Below, in pieces: positions 37,561 to 46,614 of a DNA stretch of 64,000 bases. Positions within the stretch are counted from its first letter, which is position 1. Every line of letters starts with the position of its first letter. The notes beneath the pieces were generated by a model. It saw only the letters and a program-made list of their open reading frames with translations, was not told the DNA's origin and did no database searches. The DNA comes from CAVTWY01 sp963738615. Lineage in GTDB: Bacteria; Pseudomonadota; Gammaproteobacteria; Burkholderiales; Burkholderiaceae_C. The stretch is taken from assembly GCA_963738615.1 (NCBI GenBank), contig CAVTXI010000019.1, positions 1,984,001 through 2,048,000 on the forward strand, written 5' to 3'. The translations under genes and the position numbers were made by a program.

Positions 37561-38345
37561 TGGCTCGTTCTTTGGTTTCGGCGTGCGCCATGGTGCTGGC
37601 GCTGCTGCCCGCGCTGTCACGGTCACAGGGCGTGCCGACCCCCGGAGAGGCAATGCCCGACGCGCCGTTGCGCGGTACGGCTTTGGCGTCACCCATCGGT
37701 CCAGGTGAGAGCCCTGCCGCGCCGTGGAGCGTTGCCTTGCTGCCGCGACAGAAGCCGCCGGCGACGCGCTTCGACGTGGTGGAAGTCGAGGGCCGGCGGG
37801 TGCTTCGCGTGCGCGCCGATCGCTCGTACGGCAACCTGGTGCACACCGTGCCGCCCGAGTTGGCGGGGGGGCGCACGCTTCGATGGTCATGGCGCGTCGA
37901 CACGGCGCCGGATGTCGATCTACGAACGAAGGAAGGCGACGACGTCGCACTGAAGGTCTGCGCGCTGTACGACTGGCCGCGTGATCGCTTGCCGCTGGGT
38001 GAGCGCGCCAAGCTGGCCGCAGCCAGCGTTGTCACGGGGACCACGCTGCCCACCGCGACGGTCTGCTACGTGGCCGACGCCCGCTTGGCCGAGGGCACGT
38101 GGCTGCCCAACGCGTACACGGGGCGCATTCGGATGCTGGTGGTGCAGCAACGGGCTGCAGCGTCGGTCACACGGTCGTGGACCGAGGTCCAACGTGACCT
38201 GCATGCCGACTTCCGCCGCGCCTTCGCGGACGAATGGCGCGACGGCGACGTGGTGCCGCCGCTGCGTGCCGTGCTGATCGGCGCCGACAGCGACAACACC
38301 GCGTCCGAGTCGCTGGCCTACCTGCGGTCGATCGATCTGCGCTGA
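37560..38345 (+). CDS. DUF3047 exported protein (copy 1)
   Basis: 261 residues with a signal peptide (MARSLVSACAMVLALLPALS). The mature domain has the DUF3047 landmarks VLRVRADRSYGNLVH, LRWSWRVDTAPDVDLRTKEG-DD, VCALYDWP and DLHADFRRAFADEWRDGD, ending GADSDNTASESLAYLRSIDL. Its function is unknown and it is probably a periplasmic beta-sandwich. The ATG overlaps the phosphatidyltransferase stop by one base, so the two are co-translated. Confidence 0.8.
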   Translation: MARSLVSACAMVLALLPALSRSQGVPTPGEAMPDAPLRGTALASPIGPGESPAAPWSVALLPRQKPPATRFDVVEVEGRRVLRVRADRSYGNLVHTVPPELAGGRTLRWSWRVDTAPDVDLRTKEGDDVALKVCALYDWPRDRLPLGERAKLAAASVVTGTTLPTATVCYVADARLAEGTWLPNAYTGRIRMLVVQQRAAASVTRSWTEVQRDLHADFRRAFADEWRDGDVVPPLRAVLIGADSDNTASESLAYLRSIDLR

Positions 38346-38540
38346 CGGTCGCGGTTGGGCAAAGCGGCCCGCCCGGGGCGTGCAGGAGTGCCACCTGCGA
38401 ACGGGGTTCCGGCCGCAACGGTAGGGAGTTCACGCCTGCAAACGATGGGCAACCTGCCGCACACTGTGGGGTCCGGGCTCGATGCCCGTTGAAGGACGCC
38501 AGGCGCGGGATGCGTCAGGCGCGACGAGGGGAACAAGAGC

Positions 38541-39365
38541 ATGTTCGAAACGCACGGTCCGCGCAGACTGCGGGCTGCGATCGTGAGTGCGATGTCTTGT
38601 GGCTTGGCGGCGTGGGTGCTGTCGGGCTGCGCATCAGCACCACCCGCGCCCGGCGCGCACGACGCCGCGCCGAGGTTGCAGGGCGCGACAACGGGCTCAT
38701 TGATCTCGTCGCCGATCGGCGCGTCGGCACAGCCCACAGCGCCGTGGCGCCTAGCGCTGTTGCCCCAGCAGGTCAAACCGGTGACGGAGTTTTCGGTCGT
38801 CGACCTCGACGGCCAGCGCGTGTTGCGCGTGGCCGCGTCGCGTTCGTACGGCAAGCTGCTGCACCCAGTGCGCACGCCCGATGAGGTGCGCGCCCGAACG
38901 CTGGCGTGGGACTGGCGCATCGACCGCGCCCCGGACGCCGACCTGCGGCATCGTTCGGGCGACGACGTGGCGCTGCGCGTGTGCGCATTCTTCGACTGGC
39001 CGATCGAGCGCTTGTCGATGCTCGAGCGCACGAAGCTCGTTGCCGCCGAGGCACTGACCGGGCAGGACCTGCCGACCGCAGCGATCTGCTACGTGTGGGA
39101 CAAGGCGCTGCCGTCGGGCACGGTGATGCCCAACGCCTTCACGCGGCGCCTGCGCATGATCGTGGTCGACGGCGAGGGCAGTGCCACGCAGCACTGGCGG
39201 CGCCACACGCGCGACCTGCACGCCGACTTCCGCGCCGCGTTCGCCGACGAATGGCGCGACGGCGACCAGCCGCCGCCGGTGCGCGCCGTGGTGATCGGGT
39301 CGGACACCGACAACACCGGCGGTGAAGGTCTGAGCTTCGTGCGGGCGATCGACCTGCACCGCTGA
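38541..39365 (+). CDS. DUF3047 lipoprotein (copy 2)
   Basis: 274 residues with a lipoprotein signal (WVLSGCAS). The body is a clear paralogue of the gene just upstream (VLRVAASRSYGKLLH, LAWDWRIDRAPDADLRHRSG, VCAFFDWPIERLSMLERTKL, DLHADFRAAFADEWRDGD). It was made by tandem duplication, with one copy exported and the other lipid-anchored. A GAGGGGAAC Shine-Dalgarno-like stretch precedes the start. It converges on tolA. Confidence 0.8.
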   Translation: MFETHGPRRLRAAIVSAMSCGLAAWVLSGCASAPPAPGAHDAAPRLQGATTGSLISSPIGASAQPTAPWRLALLPQQVKPVTEFSVVDLDGQRVLRVAASRSYGKLLHPVRTPDEVRARTLAWDWRIDRAPDADLRHRSGDDVALRVCAFFDWPIERLSMLERTKLVAAEALTGQDLPTAAICYVWDKALPSGTVMPNAFTRRLRMIVVDGEGSATQHWRRHTRDLHADFRAAFADEWRDGDQPPPVRAVVIGSDTDNTGGEGLSFVRAIDLHR

Positions 39366-39401
39366 CGTACGCGCGGCTCTTCTCGGCGTAGAGCGCGCGG
39401 T

Positions 39402-40253
39402 CTACTCGTCCGGCCGGAACGCGAGTTCCATCGACGAAGGTATGCGCCCGTCGATGTCGCGCGGCAGCATGTCGGTGCGGTCGATCGCGCGCAGCACGGC
39501 GTCGTCCCAGGCCTTGTTGCCGCTCGACTTCTCGAGCCGCCGGCTGATGATCTTTCCTGTCGGTGCGACACCGACGATCACCACCGCCTTCGGGTTACCA
39601 GGCGCGTCTTCGGCGAAGACGATGTTGGGCTTGATGCGCGCGCGGATGCGGCCCGCGTATTCCGTGCTGGGCGCCGAGTCGCGCGCGGCGGTGCCGGTGG
39701 ACGTCTCCGATCCGGCGCCCATCTGCTGATGCATGCGCTTGAGCTGTTCGTCACGTTGCAGAACCAGGCGTTGCTGATCTTCCTGCTCGCGGCGCTTGGC
39801 CTCGACGGCTTCGCGTTTCTTCTTGTCGTCGGCTTCCTTGCGCGCTTGCAGTTCCTTCTTCTCCTGATCGCGGCGCTCGGCTTCCTGGCGTTCCTTCTCC
39901 TTGCGCGCGTCGAGTTCGCGCTTCTCTCGCTTGTCGCGCTCACGGCGCTCGTCTTCCGCGCGGCGTGCAGCCTCGCGTTGTCGCTCGAGGGCGATGTCGG
40001 CTTCGCGCGTGTCGGCTTGCGCCGGGGGCGGCGGCGGTGCGGGCCGCACCACGGGTTGAGGCGGCTGGGGCGGCGGAGGTGGGGGCGGTGGCTCGATCCG
40101 CGCCGGTGGCGGTGGCGCGGCTTGCTGCGGCGTGGCTGACCACAGCTCGGCGCTGACGACCTCGGGTGTGCTGGTGCGCCAGCGAACGCCCAGCGTCAAC
40201 GCGAGGATCAGCAGGCCGTGCGCGGCCAGCGCGAACACCACGCCCCGGCTCAT
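39402..40253 (-). CDS. tolA: Cell-envelope integrity protein TolA
   Basis: 283 residues: one membrane anchor (VVFALAAHGLLILALTLGV), a Pro-rich segment, a long charged Ala/Glu/Lys helix (EADIALERQREAARR onward) and a C-terminal TonB-like domain (YAGRIRARIKPNIVF to MELAFRPDE). TolA links the inner-membrane TolQR motor to the outer membrane. An upstream in-frame cytoplasmic-type stretch (FAQRDVFRPKRPGG) lacks a start codon, so the true N-terminus may be longer or a small indel may be hidden. No tolB or pal follows. Confidence 0.9.
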   Translation of the reverse strand: MSRGVVFALAAHGLLILALTLGVRWRTSTPEVVSAELWSATPQQAAPPPPARIEPPPPPPPPQPPQPVVRPAPPPPPAQADTREADIALERQREAARRAEDERRERDKREKRELDARKEKERQEAERRDQEKKELQARKEADDKKKREAVEAKRREQEDQQRLVLQRDEQLKRMHQQMGAGSETSTGTAARDSAPSTEYAGRIRARIKPNIVFAEDAPGNPKAVVIVGVAPTGKIISRRLEKSSGNKAWDDAVLRAIDRTDMLPRDIDGRIPSSMELAFRPDE

Positions 40254-40339
40254 GCCGCCCGGGCGCTTGGGTCGAAAGACGTCGCGCTGGGCGAAGGGTG
40301 GTCGCTGCGAAGGCGGGCTTGTCCATCACGGCGCAGGTG

Positions 40340-40777
<438 letters not shown>

Positions 40778-40792
40778 GTGCGTCGCACCTGA

Positions 40793-41536
40793 TCAGAACA
40801 GCGCGGCCGTCGCAGGCGCACTGGCCGGTGTCGGCGGCGAGGACGAGGTCGAAGGCGACGACGACGGGGGCGACCCCGCGTGGCGTTGCAGGATGTTCGA
40901 AAACTCTTCGATGAAGGTTTCGAACTGGATCGAGATGCGGTCGATGTCGCGCGCGAAGCGGTTGTAGGCGATCACCGCCGGGATCGCCGCGAAGAGGCCG
41001 ATGGCGGTGGCCACCAGCGCCTCGGCGATGCCCGGCGCCACTGTCGCCAGCGTCACCTGCTGAAGGTTCGACAGGCCGACGAAGGCATGCATGATTCCCC
41101 ACACGGTGCCGAAGAGGCCGATGTAGGGCGACACCGATGCGACCGAACCGAGAAAGCTCAGGTGGCTTTCGATCGCGTCGACCTCGCGCTGGAAGCTCGC
41201 GCGCATCGCGCGGCGCGCGCCGTCCATCTGCGCGCTGGCGTCCAGCCGGCGTTCGCGCAGCTTCATGAATTCGTGCGTGCCACTGGCGAAGATGCGCTGG
41301 ATCGGTGCATTGCCTTTGCTGTTGCGCGCAGCCTCGAGCAGCTCGGCCAACGACTTGCCCGACCAGAACTCGCGCTCGAAAGTCTCGTTGTCACGGCGCA
41401 CGCGCTTCAAACCGAAGACCTTGCCGAAGATCACGGTCCAACTCGCCAGCGAGGTCAGCAGCAACCCCGCGACGACCAACTGCACGACCAGGCTGGCGTT
41501 GGCGATGAGCGAGACGATCGAAAGGTCCTGGTTCAT
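40793..41536 (-). CDS. tolQ: TolQ, MotA/TolQ/ExbB proton channel
   Basis: 247 residues from MNQDLSIVSLIANASL, with three membrane helices and the conserved GLFGTVWGIMHAFVGLS and IAEALVATAIGLFAAIPAVI segments. The C-terminal tail is unusually rich in Ser and Pro (PPSSSPSTSSSPPTPAS). Its start overlaps the ybgC stop by 4 bp (ATGA). Confidence 0.94.
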   Translation of the reverse strand: MNQDLSIVSLIANASLVVQLVVAGLLLTSLASWTVIFGKVFGLKRVRRDNETFEREFWSGKSLAELLEAARNSKGNAPIQRIFASGTHEFMKLRERRLDASAQMDGARRAMRASFQREVDAIESHLSFLGSVASVSPYIGLFGTVWGIMHAFVGLSNLQQVTLATVAPGIAEALVATAIGLFAAIPAVIAYNRFARDIDRISIQFETFIEEFSNILQRHAGSPPSSSPSTSSSPPTPASAPATAALF

Positions 41537-41976
41537 GCGATGGAGATCTCTGACGACAGCGTGACGGCTTGCGCGATGGTGTCGGGGACCCGCCGCGGCG
41601 CGAGCGTCGAGGCATCGACGCAGGCGATGCGCACCTGACCTTGCGCCAGCAGCGTTGCACCCGAGCGCGTGTTCTGCGCTGCGCTCAGGTGTGCCTGCTG
41701 TGTGAGTGTGATCGTCGCGGCGCTCGTATGTTCTACCGCGACTGTGACGTTGATTTCGTCGTCGAGCCGCGCCGGAGCCTTGTAGGCGATGCTCGCGTCG
41801 GTCACGACGAATATCGTGCCGTGAGCCTCGCGCAGCACTTGCTGCGAAAAGCCCATCGAACGCAGCCACTCGGTGCGCGCACGCTCGAAGAATTTCAGGT
41901 AGTTGGCGTAGAAGACCACGCCACCCGCGTCCGTGTCTTCCCAGTACACGCGCACGCGGATCGAGAAGGGCGTCAT
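41533..41976 (-). CDS. ybgC: YbgC tol-pal-associated acyl-CoA thioesterase
   Basis: 147 residues with the hot-dog motif VYWEDTDAGGVVFYANYLKF including the catalytic Asp, and RARTEWLRSMG. It hydrolyses short acyl-CoA or acyl-ACP thioesters at the membrane. It is placed as usual directly before tolQ, overlapping nusB by 4 bp upstream. Confidence 0.93.
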   Translation of the reverse strand: MTPFSIRVRVYWEDTDAGGVVFYANYLKFFERARTEWLRSMGFSQQVLREAHGTIFVVTDASIAYKAPARLDDEINVTVAVEHTSAATITLTQQAHLSAAQNTRSGATLLAQGQVRIACVDASTLAPRRVPDTIAQAVTLSSEISIA

Positions 41977-42506
41977 GCCGCGCCCCGGTCCCTGCCGCGG
42001 GTGTCTGATCGGCGGGCGGCGACTTCGGCGGCGCGCAGGCTGGCTGCCACTTTGTCGAGCACGCCGTTCACGTACTTGTGACCGTCAGTGCCGCCGAACG
42101 ATTTGGCCAGCTCGACGCCTTCGTTGATCACGACCTTGTAGGGAATGTCGAGGCAATGCATCAGCTCGAAGCTGCCGATCAGGAGCGCCGCGTGCTCCAC
42201 CGGCGACAGCAGCTTGGTCTTGCGGTCGACGTGACGCGCCAACTCGGCGTCGATCGTCGAGGCCTGTTCGATACAGCCGTGCAGCAGACGGCCGAAGTGC
42301 TCGGCGTCGCAACGCTCGAAGTCGTCTTGCTCACGAATGTGGGCATCGACCACGCCGGCATCGGCGCCGCTGACAAGCCATTCGTAAAGCCCCTGCAGCG
42401 CCAGTTCGCGTGAACGCCGCCGTGCGGAACGGGCGTTCCCGCCACGTGCGGCTTGCGGCGGCGCGGTGTCCGGAGGGTTCGACGCTGTGGTCACTGTCAA
42501 AGCCAC
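41973..42506 (-). CDS. nusB: Transcription antitermination factor NusB
   Basis: 177 residues. The NusB helices are clear: RRRSRELALQGLYEWL near residue 30, then LLSPVEHAALLIGSFELMHC and KVVINEGVELAKSFGGTDGH followed by KYVNGVLDKVA. A disordered 28-residue head precedes them. It binds boxA RNA with NusE (S10) in rRNA antitermination. It overlaps ribH by 10 bp, in the order ribH-nusB typical of proteobacteria. Confidence 0.95.
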   Translation of the reverse strand: MALTVTTASNPPDTAPPQAARGGNARSARRRSRELALQGLYEWLVSGADAGVVDAHIREQDDFERCDAEHFGRLLHGCIEQASTIDAELARHVDRKTKLLSPVEHAALLIGSFELMHCLDIPYKVVINEGVELAKSFGGTDGHKYVNGVLDKVAASLRAAEVAARRSDTRGRDRGAA

Positions 42507-42961
42507 TCGTCGAGTTGGTTGACCATGTCGATCGCTACGCGGGCAGCCGCGCCGCCATGGGTGCGTGCACGTGCCTGCGCCTGGGCGTCGTTTTCGACCG
42601 TGATCACGGCGTTGCCGATCGGCACGCGGTGGCGCAACGTCACCTGCATGATCCCTGCGGCGCTCTGGTCGCTGACGATGTCGAAGTGGTAGGTTTCACC
42701 GCGGATGACGCAGCCCACGGCGACCAGCGCGTCGAAGTCGTCGCTGCCGGCCATCACCTCGAGTGCCAACGGAATCTCGAGCGCGCCGGGAACGTCGACC
42801 TGCCGGATGTGTTTGCCCTGTACGCCCATCGCCTCGAACGCGGCGCGGCAGTCGTCGGCCATCGCGCGCGTGATGGCGTCGTTGAAGCGCGCGCGCACGA
42901 TGCCTACGCGCAGGCCTTCGCCGTCGGGGGTCGGGGCATCGCCCTGATCAGCGCCTTGCAT
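42497..42961 (-). CDS. ribH: 6,7-dimethyl-8-ribityllumazine synthase
   Basis: 154 residues. Motifs: VGIVRARFNDAITRAM, VDVPGALEIPLALEVM, and GCVIRGETYHFDIVSDQSA with the catalytic histidine region. It condenses the ribityl pyrimidine and dihydroxybutanone phosphate in riboflavin synthesis. Its start shares one base with the ribB(X) stop. Confidence 0.95.
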   Translation of the reverse strand: MQGADQGDAPTPDGEGLRVGIVRARFNDAITRAMADDCRAAFEAMGVQGKHIRQVDVPGALEIPLALEVMAGSDDFDALVAVGCVIRGETYHFDIVSDQSAAGIMQVTLRHRVPIGNAVITVENDAQAQARARTHGGAAARVAIDMVNQLDEWL

Positions 42962-44139
42962 CAGCGGGGCTCCCCAGCTTGCGTGAGCGCATGCGCGTCC
43001 ACGTCGCCCGCGGGCGCCGTCCGGTAGCCCAGCACTTCGAGGCTGTAGCCAGTCATGCTGGGCATTGGCCGCGGATGGCCCAGCAGCGTCATGCGTTGCA
43101 CGCCCAGGTCACGAAGGATCTGCGCACCGATGCCGTAGGTACGCAGGTCCATCGGCGTTCGCGCGCGCGGCGGTGTGACTTCACCCTGCATGCGCTGCAC
43201 GATCGACGTTGCTGCATCGTCGCCCGCGTTGAGCAGCACCGCTGCTGCGCGCCCGCTGGCTTGCAACGCACGCAGTGCATGCGGCAGCGGCCACGTGTGG
43301 GCGCTGGAGCCAGCGTCGAGCAAGTCCATCAGCGACAACGGTTCGTGCACGCGCACCAGAACGTCGTCAGCTGCCGTCCAGGTGCCGACGGTGAGCGCGA
43401 GGTGCGTGCCGCCGGTGCGGTCGCGGTAGACGACGCCGTCGAAGTTGCCCTGCGCGGTCCGGATCACGCGCTGACCCAGGCGCTCGATCAGTGATTCGTT
43501 CTGGCTGCGGTGATGGATCAGATCAGCGATGGTGCCAATCTTCAGGCCGTGCTCGCGCGCGAAGACGCGCAGGTCGGGCAGGCGCGCCATCGTGCCGTCG
43601 TCCTTCATCACCTCGCAGATCACGGCGGCGGCTTGCAGGCCGGCCATCCCGGCGAGGTCGCAGCCGGCTTCGGTATGGCCCGCGCGCATGAGCACGCCGC
43701 CGTCTTGCGCCTGAAGCGGAAAGATGTGGCCGGGCTGCACCAGGTCATCAGCCACCGCGTCGCGCGCGACCGCGGCCTGCACGGTGCGAGCGCGGTCAGC
43801 GGCCGAGATGCCGGTCGACACACCGGTCGCCGCTTCGATCGACACCGTGAACGCCGTGCCGTGGCGCGTACCGTTACGCGTGGTCATCGGCGGCAGGCGC
43901 AGGCGCTCGCAGCGCTCACGCGTCAACGCCAGACACACCAAGCCGCGGCCGTGCTTGGCCATGAAGTTGATCGCTTCGGGTGTGACGTGATCAGCCGCAA
44001 GGATCAGATCGCCTTCGTTCTCGCGGTCTTCCTCGTCGACCAGGATCACCATGCGGCCCGCGGCGAGTTCGGCCACCAGCTCGGGAATTGGCGAGATCGG
44101 CACCTCGGTCGAGGGCACAGCTGCAAGGCGACGCGTCAT
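42961..44139 (-). CDS. ribB: 3,4-dihydroxy-2-butanone 4-phosphate synthase with degenerate GTP cyclohydrolase II domain (RibBX type)
   Basis: 392 residues from MTRRLAAVPSTEV. The first 210 residues are a full RibB (DEEDRENEGDLILAADHV, GRGLVCLALT, HTEAGCDLAGMAGLQAAAVI). The second half keeps the RibA fold ending (RTYGIGAQILRDLGVQRM) but lacks the zinc-binding cysteine triad and the surrounding SECLTGD-like sequence, so GTP cyclohydrolase activity is not expected. A separate ribA should exist elsewhere. Such RibBX proteins are known in Betaproteobacteria. Confidence 0.92.
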   Translation of the reverse strand: MTRRLAAVPSTEVPISPIPELVAELAAGRMVILVDEEDRENEGDLILAADHVTPEAINFMAKHGRGLVCLALTRERCERLRLPPMTTRNGTRHGTAFTVSIEAATGVSTGISAADRARTVQAAVARDAVADDLVQPGHIFPLQAQDGGVLMRAGHTEAGCDLAGMAGLQAAAVICEVMKDDGTMARLPDLRVFAREHGLKIGTIADLIHHRSQNESLIERLGQRVIRTAQGNFDGVVYRDRTGGTHLALTVGTWTAADDVLVRVHEPLSLMDLLDAGSSAHTWPLPHALRALQASGRAAAVLLNAGDDAATSIVQRMQGEVTPPRARTPMDLRTYGIGAQILRDLGVQRMTLLGHPRPMPSMTGYSLEVLGYRTAPAGDVDAHALTQAGEPR

Positions 44140-44188
44140 GCATCCATTGTAGGAGGGGCATGCTGCGAGCCTGCGCAACTCAACGCGG

Positions 44189-45310
44189 TCAGGCTTCGTG
44201 CAGGAAGTCGTCCGCGCCGGGTCGCCTCAGCAGCAGGCGCAGGTCGTCACCCACGCGCTCGACCTCGTGGAATCGGAAGTCGATGCTGCGCTCGAGCGAG
44301 CCGATGGCGCCCAGCGCGGCGATCGCGCGGCCTTCGCCCAGCAGTCGCGGCGCAACGTAAAGCAGCACCTCGTCGACGAGCCCGGCCGTAAGCAGCGACG
44401 CGTTGAGCTTCTCGCCGGCTTCGACGTGCAGCTCGTTGACTTCGCGCATCGCAAGGTCGCTCAACAGTGCGTCGAGGGCGATCTTGCCGTTGGCGTCGGC
44501 CGGCAGCGACGCGACTTCCAAGTCCGGCTGATGCGCGAGCAGCGCCGCACGCGCGGCCGCGTCGATGTTGGTCGAGTAGACCAGCGCGCGTCCCGGCGGC
44601 GCGAGGATGCGCGCACGTGGGTCGATCTCGAGGCGCGAATCGACCACCACGCGCAGCGGCTGCACGTGCGTGGGCACGTGGCGCACATCGAGCCGTGGGT
44701 CGTCGTCGCGCACGGTGCCGATGCCCGTCAACACGGCGCCCGCGCGGCGGCGCCACGCATGCCCGTCGATGCGCGCGGCCTCGCCGGTGATCCATTGGCT
44801 GGTGCCGTCGGCAAGCGCCGTGCGGCCGTCGAGCGACGCCGCCACTTTCATTCGCACCCAGGGCCGACCGCGCAGCATGCGCGAGAAAAAGCCGATGTTG
44901 AGTTCGCGGCTCGAGCGCGCCGCGTCGCCGCCCAGCACCTCCACCGCGATGCCCGCGTGACGGAGTTTCTCGAGGCCGCGGCCTGCGACCTTCGGGTTCG
45001 GGTCAGCGCAGGCGACGACGACGCGGGCGATGCCCGCGGCGATCAGCGCGTCACAGCACGGCGGCGTGCGGCCGTGGTGCGAGCAAGGTTCGAGGGTGAC
45101 AACGACGGTCGCGCCGCGCGGGTCGTGACCGGATGATCGCGCAGCCTGGAGGGCTGCCGCCTCGGCATGGGCTCCGCCGGCGCGCTGCGTGTGTCCTTCG
45201 GCGAGGACGCGGCCACGCGGGTCGAGCAGGACACAGCCCACGCGCGGGTTGGGTTCACTCAGGCCGATGGCTGAATGCGCGAGGGCCAGTGCCCGCGGCA
45301 TCGAGGTCAT
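44189..45310 (-). CDS. ribD: RibD, bifunctional pyrimidine deaminase/reductase
   Basis: 373 residues. N-terminal deaminase zinc site HAEAAAL and PCSHHGRTPPCCDALI; C-terminal reductase with VRMKVAASLDGRTALADGTS, WITGEAARIDGHAWR and HVEAGEKLNASLL. It performs two successive riboflavin steps. It is separated from ribB(X) by only 49 bp, leaving no room for the riboflavin synthase gene (ribE) that usually sits here. No FMN riboswitch was recognised upstream. Confidence 0.95.
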   Translation of the reverse strand: MTSMPRALALAHSAIGLSEPNPRVGCVLLDPRGRVLAEGHTQRAGGAHAEAAALQAARSSGHDPRGATVVVTLEPCSHHGRTPPCCDALIAAGIARVVVACADPNPKVAGRGLEKLRHAGIAVEVLGGDAARSSRELNIGFFSRMLRGRPWVRMKVAASLDGRTALADGTSQWITGEAARIDGHAWRRRAGAVLTGIGTVRDDDPRLDVRHVPTHVQPLRVVVDSRLEIDPRARILAPPGRALVYSTNIDAAARAALLAHQPDLEVASLPADANGKIALDALLSDLAMREVNELHVEAGEKLNASLLTAGLVDEVLLYVAPRLLGEGRAIAALGAIGSLERSIDFRFHEVERVGDDLRLLLRRPGADDFLHEA

Positions 45311-45343
45311 GCGGACCGCATCACACCCCGCGCAACAGGCTGC

Positions 45344-46573
45344 TCAGGGTTGATGCTGCGCTTGGCCGCCGGCGCAGTTGCCGGTCAACCGTGCGAAGTA
45401 GTTTTCGTTGTTCAGCGACTCATCGACGTCGTCGTAGATGCCCGTCGTTGTATCCACGAGGAGGTGGTTGTACCGGCAGACCTTCCGGTTGCTGACCGGG
45501 TTCGGCATGTTGAACTCCAGCCTGCCGGTCCATCCCGCCGTACTGCCGAGCGGCACCTCGATGAGCGCGGCGTAGCACTTGTAGAACTTCAGCCCCTGAA
45601 GCTGGGCAGGCGATGGCGCAATGCTGGATACAAGATACGGGCAGTCCGGGTTGATCACCAACGTTGGATATGTGCACGGGGTTGGAGTGCACGGAGGCGG
45701 GACCGGATTCGGAACGACGACGTTCTCGACGAAACAACTGGGTGTTCCTTGCAGGTTGCTGGTGTTGGTGAACGAACATGCGTTGATCCCCCAGGGCGAC
45801 AGCACCGTATCGATGTTGTCGTTGGCACCGTTGGAAGTATTCGAACTGACGTAGCCCGAGAGCACATACGCGAGGATCTGTGTGCAAGCGGGGTCGGTTG
45901 CCAGATTGGCCGCACTTGTCGGAGCGGCGGTGCACCTGTATTCCACGTTGGCCGTGAGGTCGTCGAACACGTACCAGTGGGCAGTCTGGTTTGGCCATTG
46001 ATACGTGCTCTTATTGCCGCCGATGCTGACGGCCGGGTAGGGCACGTTGTTGTTGCGCTGCCGAACGATTCCGGCGCGTCCGGTGCCGCCGACGTTGGCC
46101 ATGATCAGTCCAACCTTGAAGTGGTTGGCTTTGGCGATGACCGATGACAGACGGACTTCCTGAATTTCGCCGCCGCGGTCGGTCCAGGCGACCGCTACGC
46201 TGACCGGCCGGTGGACGTCCGTGCCCGCCCCTCCGACAGTCGAGGTTCGAGTGAACACCGTGCTGTGGAGCTGTACGCCGTTGTTGGCGTCGTGGTTCTG
46301 GATCGATTCGGTCAGTAATGCGGGCATGCCTTCGTATGAGGGGACGCCCGCCACGACTGTGGCACTGGCGAAAGCGCGCAACTGCTCCATGCGTACTTGC
46401 GCGAGCCTTGTGGCCTCGGTTCGCTGCCTGGCCGCATCGCTGCTGCGCGTCATCGCGACCTGCACGCCGACCAGGGCAAGGGTGCCGAACGACAGCACGA
46501 GACCCGCAATCAGGGCTTCGATGATCGAGAAGCCACGTTGCGAACGGCGGATTCGAATCTTGACGAGGTTCAT
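45344..46573 (-). CDS. pilV: Type IV pilus minor pilin PilV-like, oversized
   Basis: 409 residues from MNLVKIRIRRSQRG; the prepilin site RRSQRGFSIIEALIAGLVLS sets the type III signal. The rest of the N-terminus resembles PilV (ARQRTEATRLAQVRMEQLRA), while a long Cys-containing C-terminal region (CTPTPCTYPTLVINPDCPYL and others) makes it about twice the usual size. It probably forms part of the pilus tip complex. A Shine-Dalgarno-like AGAGG lies 7 bases before the ATG, and three copies of a 9-bp repeat lie just upstream. Confidence 0.8.
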   Translation of the reverse strand: MNLVKIRIRRSQRGFSIIEALIAGLVLSFGTLALVGVQVAMTRSSDAARQRTEATRLAQVRMEQLRAFASATVVAGVPSYEGMPALLTESIQNHDANNGVQLHSTVFTRTSTVGGAGTDVHRPVSVAVAWTDRGGEIQEVRLSSVIAKANHFKVGLIMANVGGTGRAGIVRQRNNNVPYPAVSIGGNKSTYQWPNQTAHWYVFDDLTANVEYRCTAAPTSAANLATDPACTQILAYVLSGYVSSNTSNGANDNIDTVLSPWGINACSFTNTSNLQGTPSCFVENVVVPNPVPPPCTPTPCTYPTLVINPDCPYLVSSIAPSPAQLQGLKFYKCYAALIEVPLGSTAGWTGRLEFNMPNPVSNRKVCRYNHLLVDTTTGIYDDVDESLNNENYFARLTGNCAGGQAQHQP

Positions 46574-46582
46574 ATTGGTGCC

Positions 46583-46609
46583 TCTGGTATCTCTGGTATC
46601 TCTGGTATG
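46583..46609 (-). repeat. 9-bp tandem repeat, three copies, before pilV
   Basis: Two copies of TCTGGTATC and one TCTGGTATG on the plus strand fill the pilX-pilV gap. Copy-number change would alter spacing between the pilX stop and the pilV ribosome-binding site but not any protein. Confidence 0.8.
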
Positions 46610-46614
46610 AGCCC

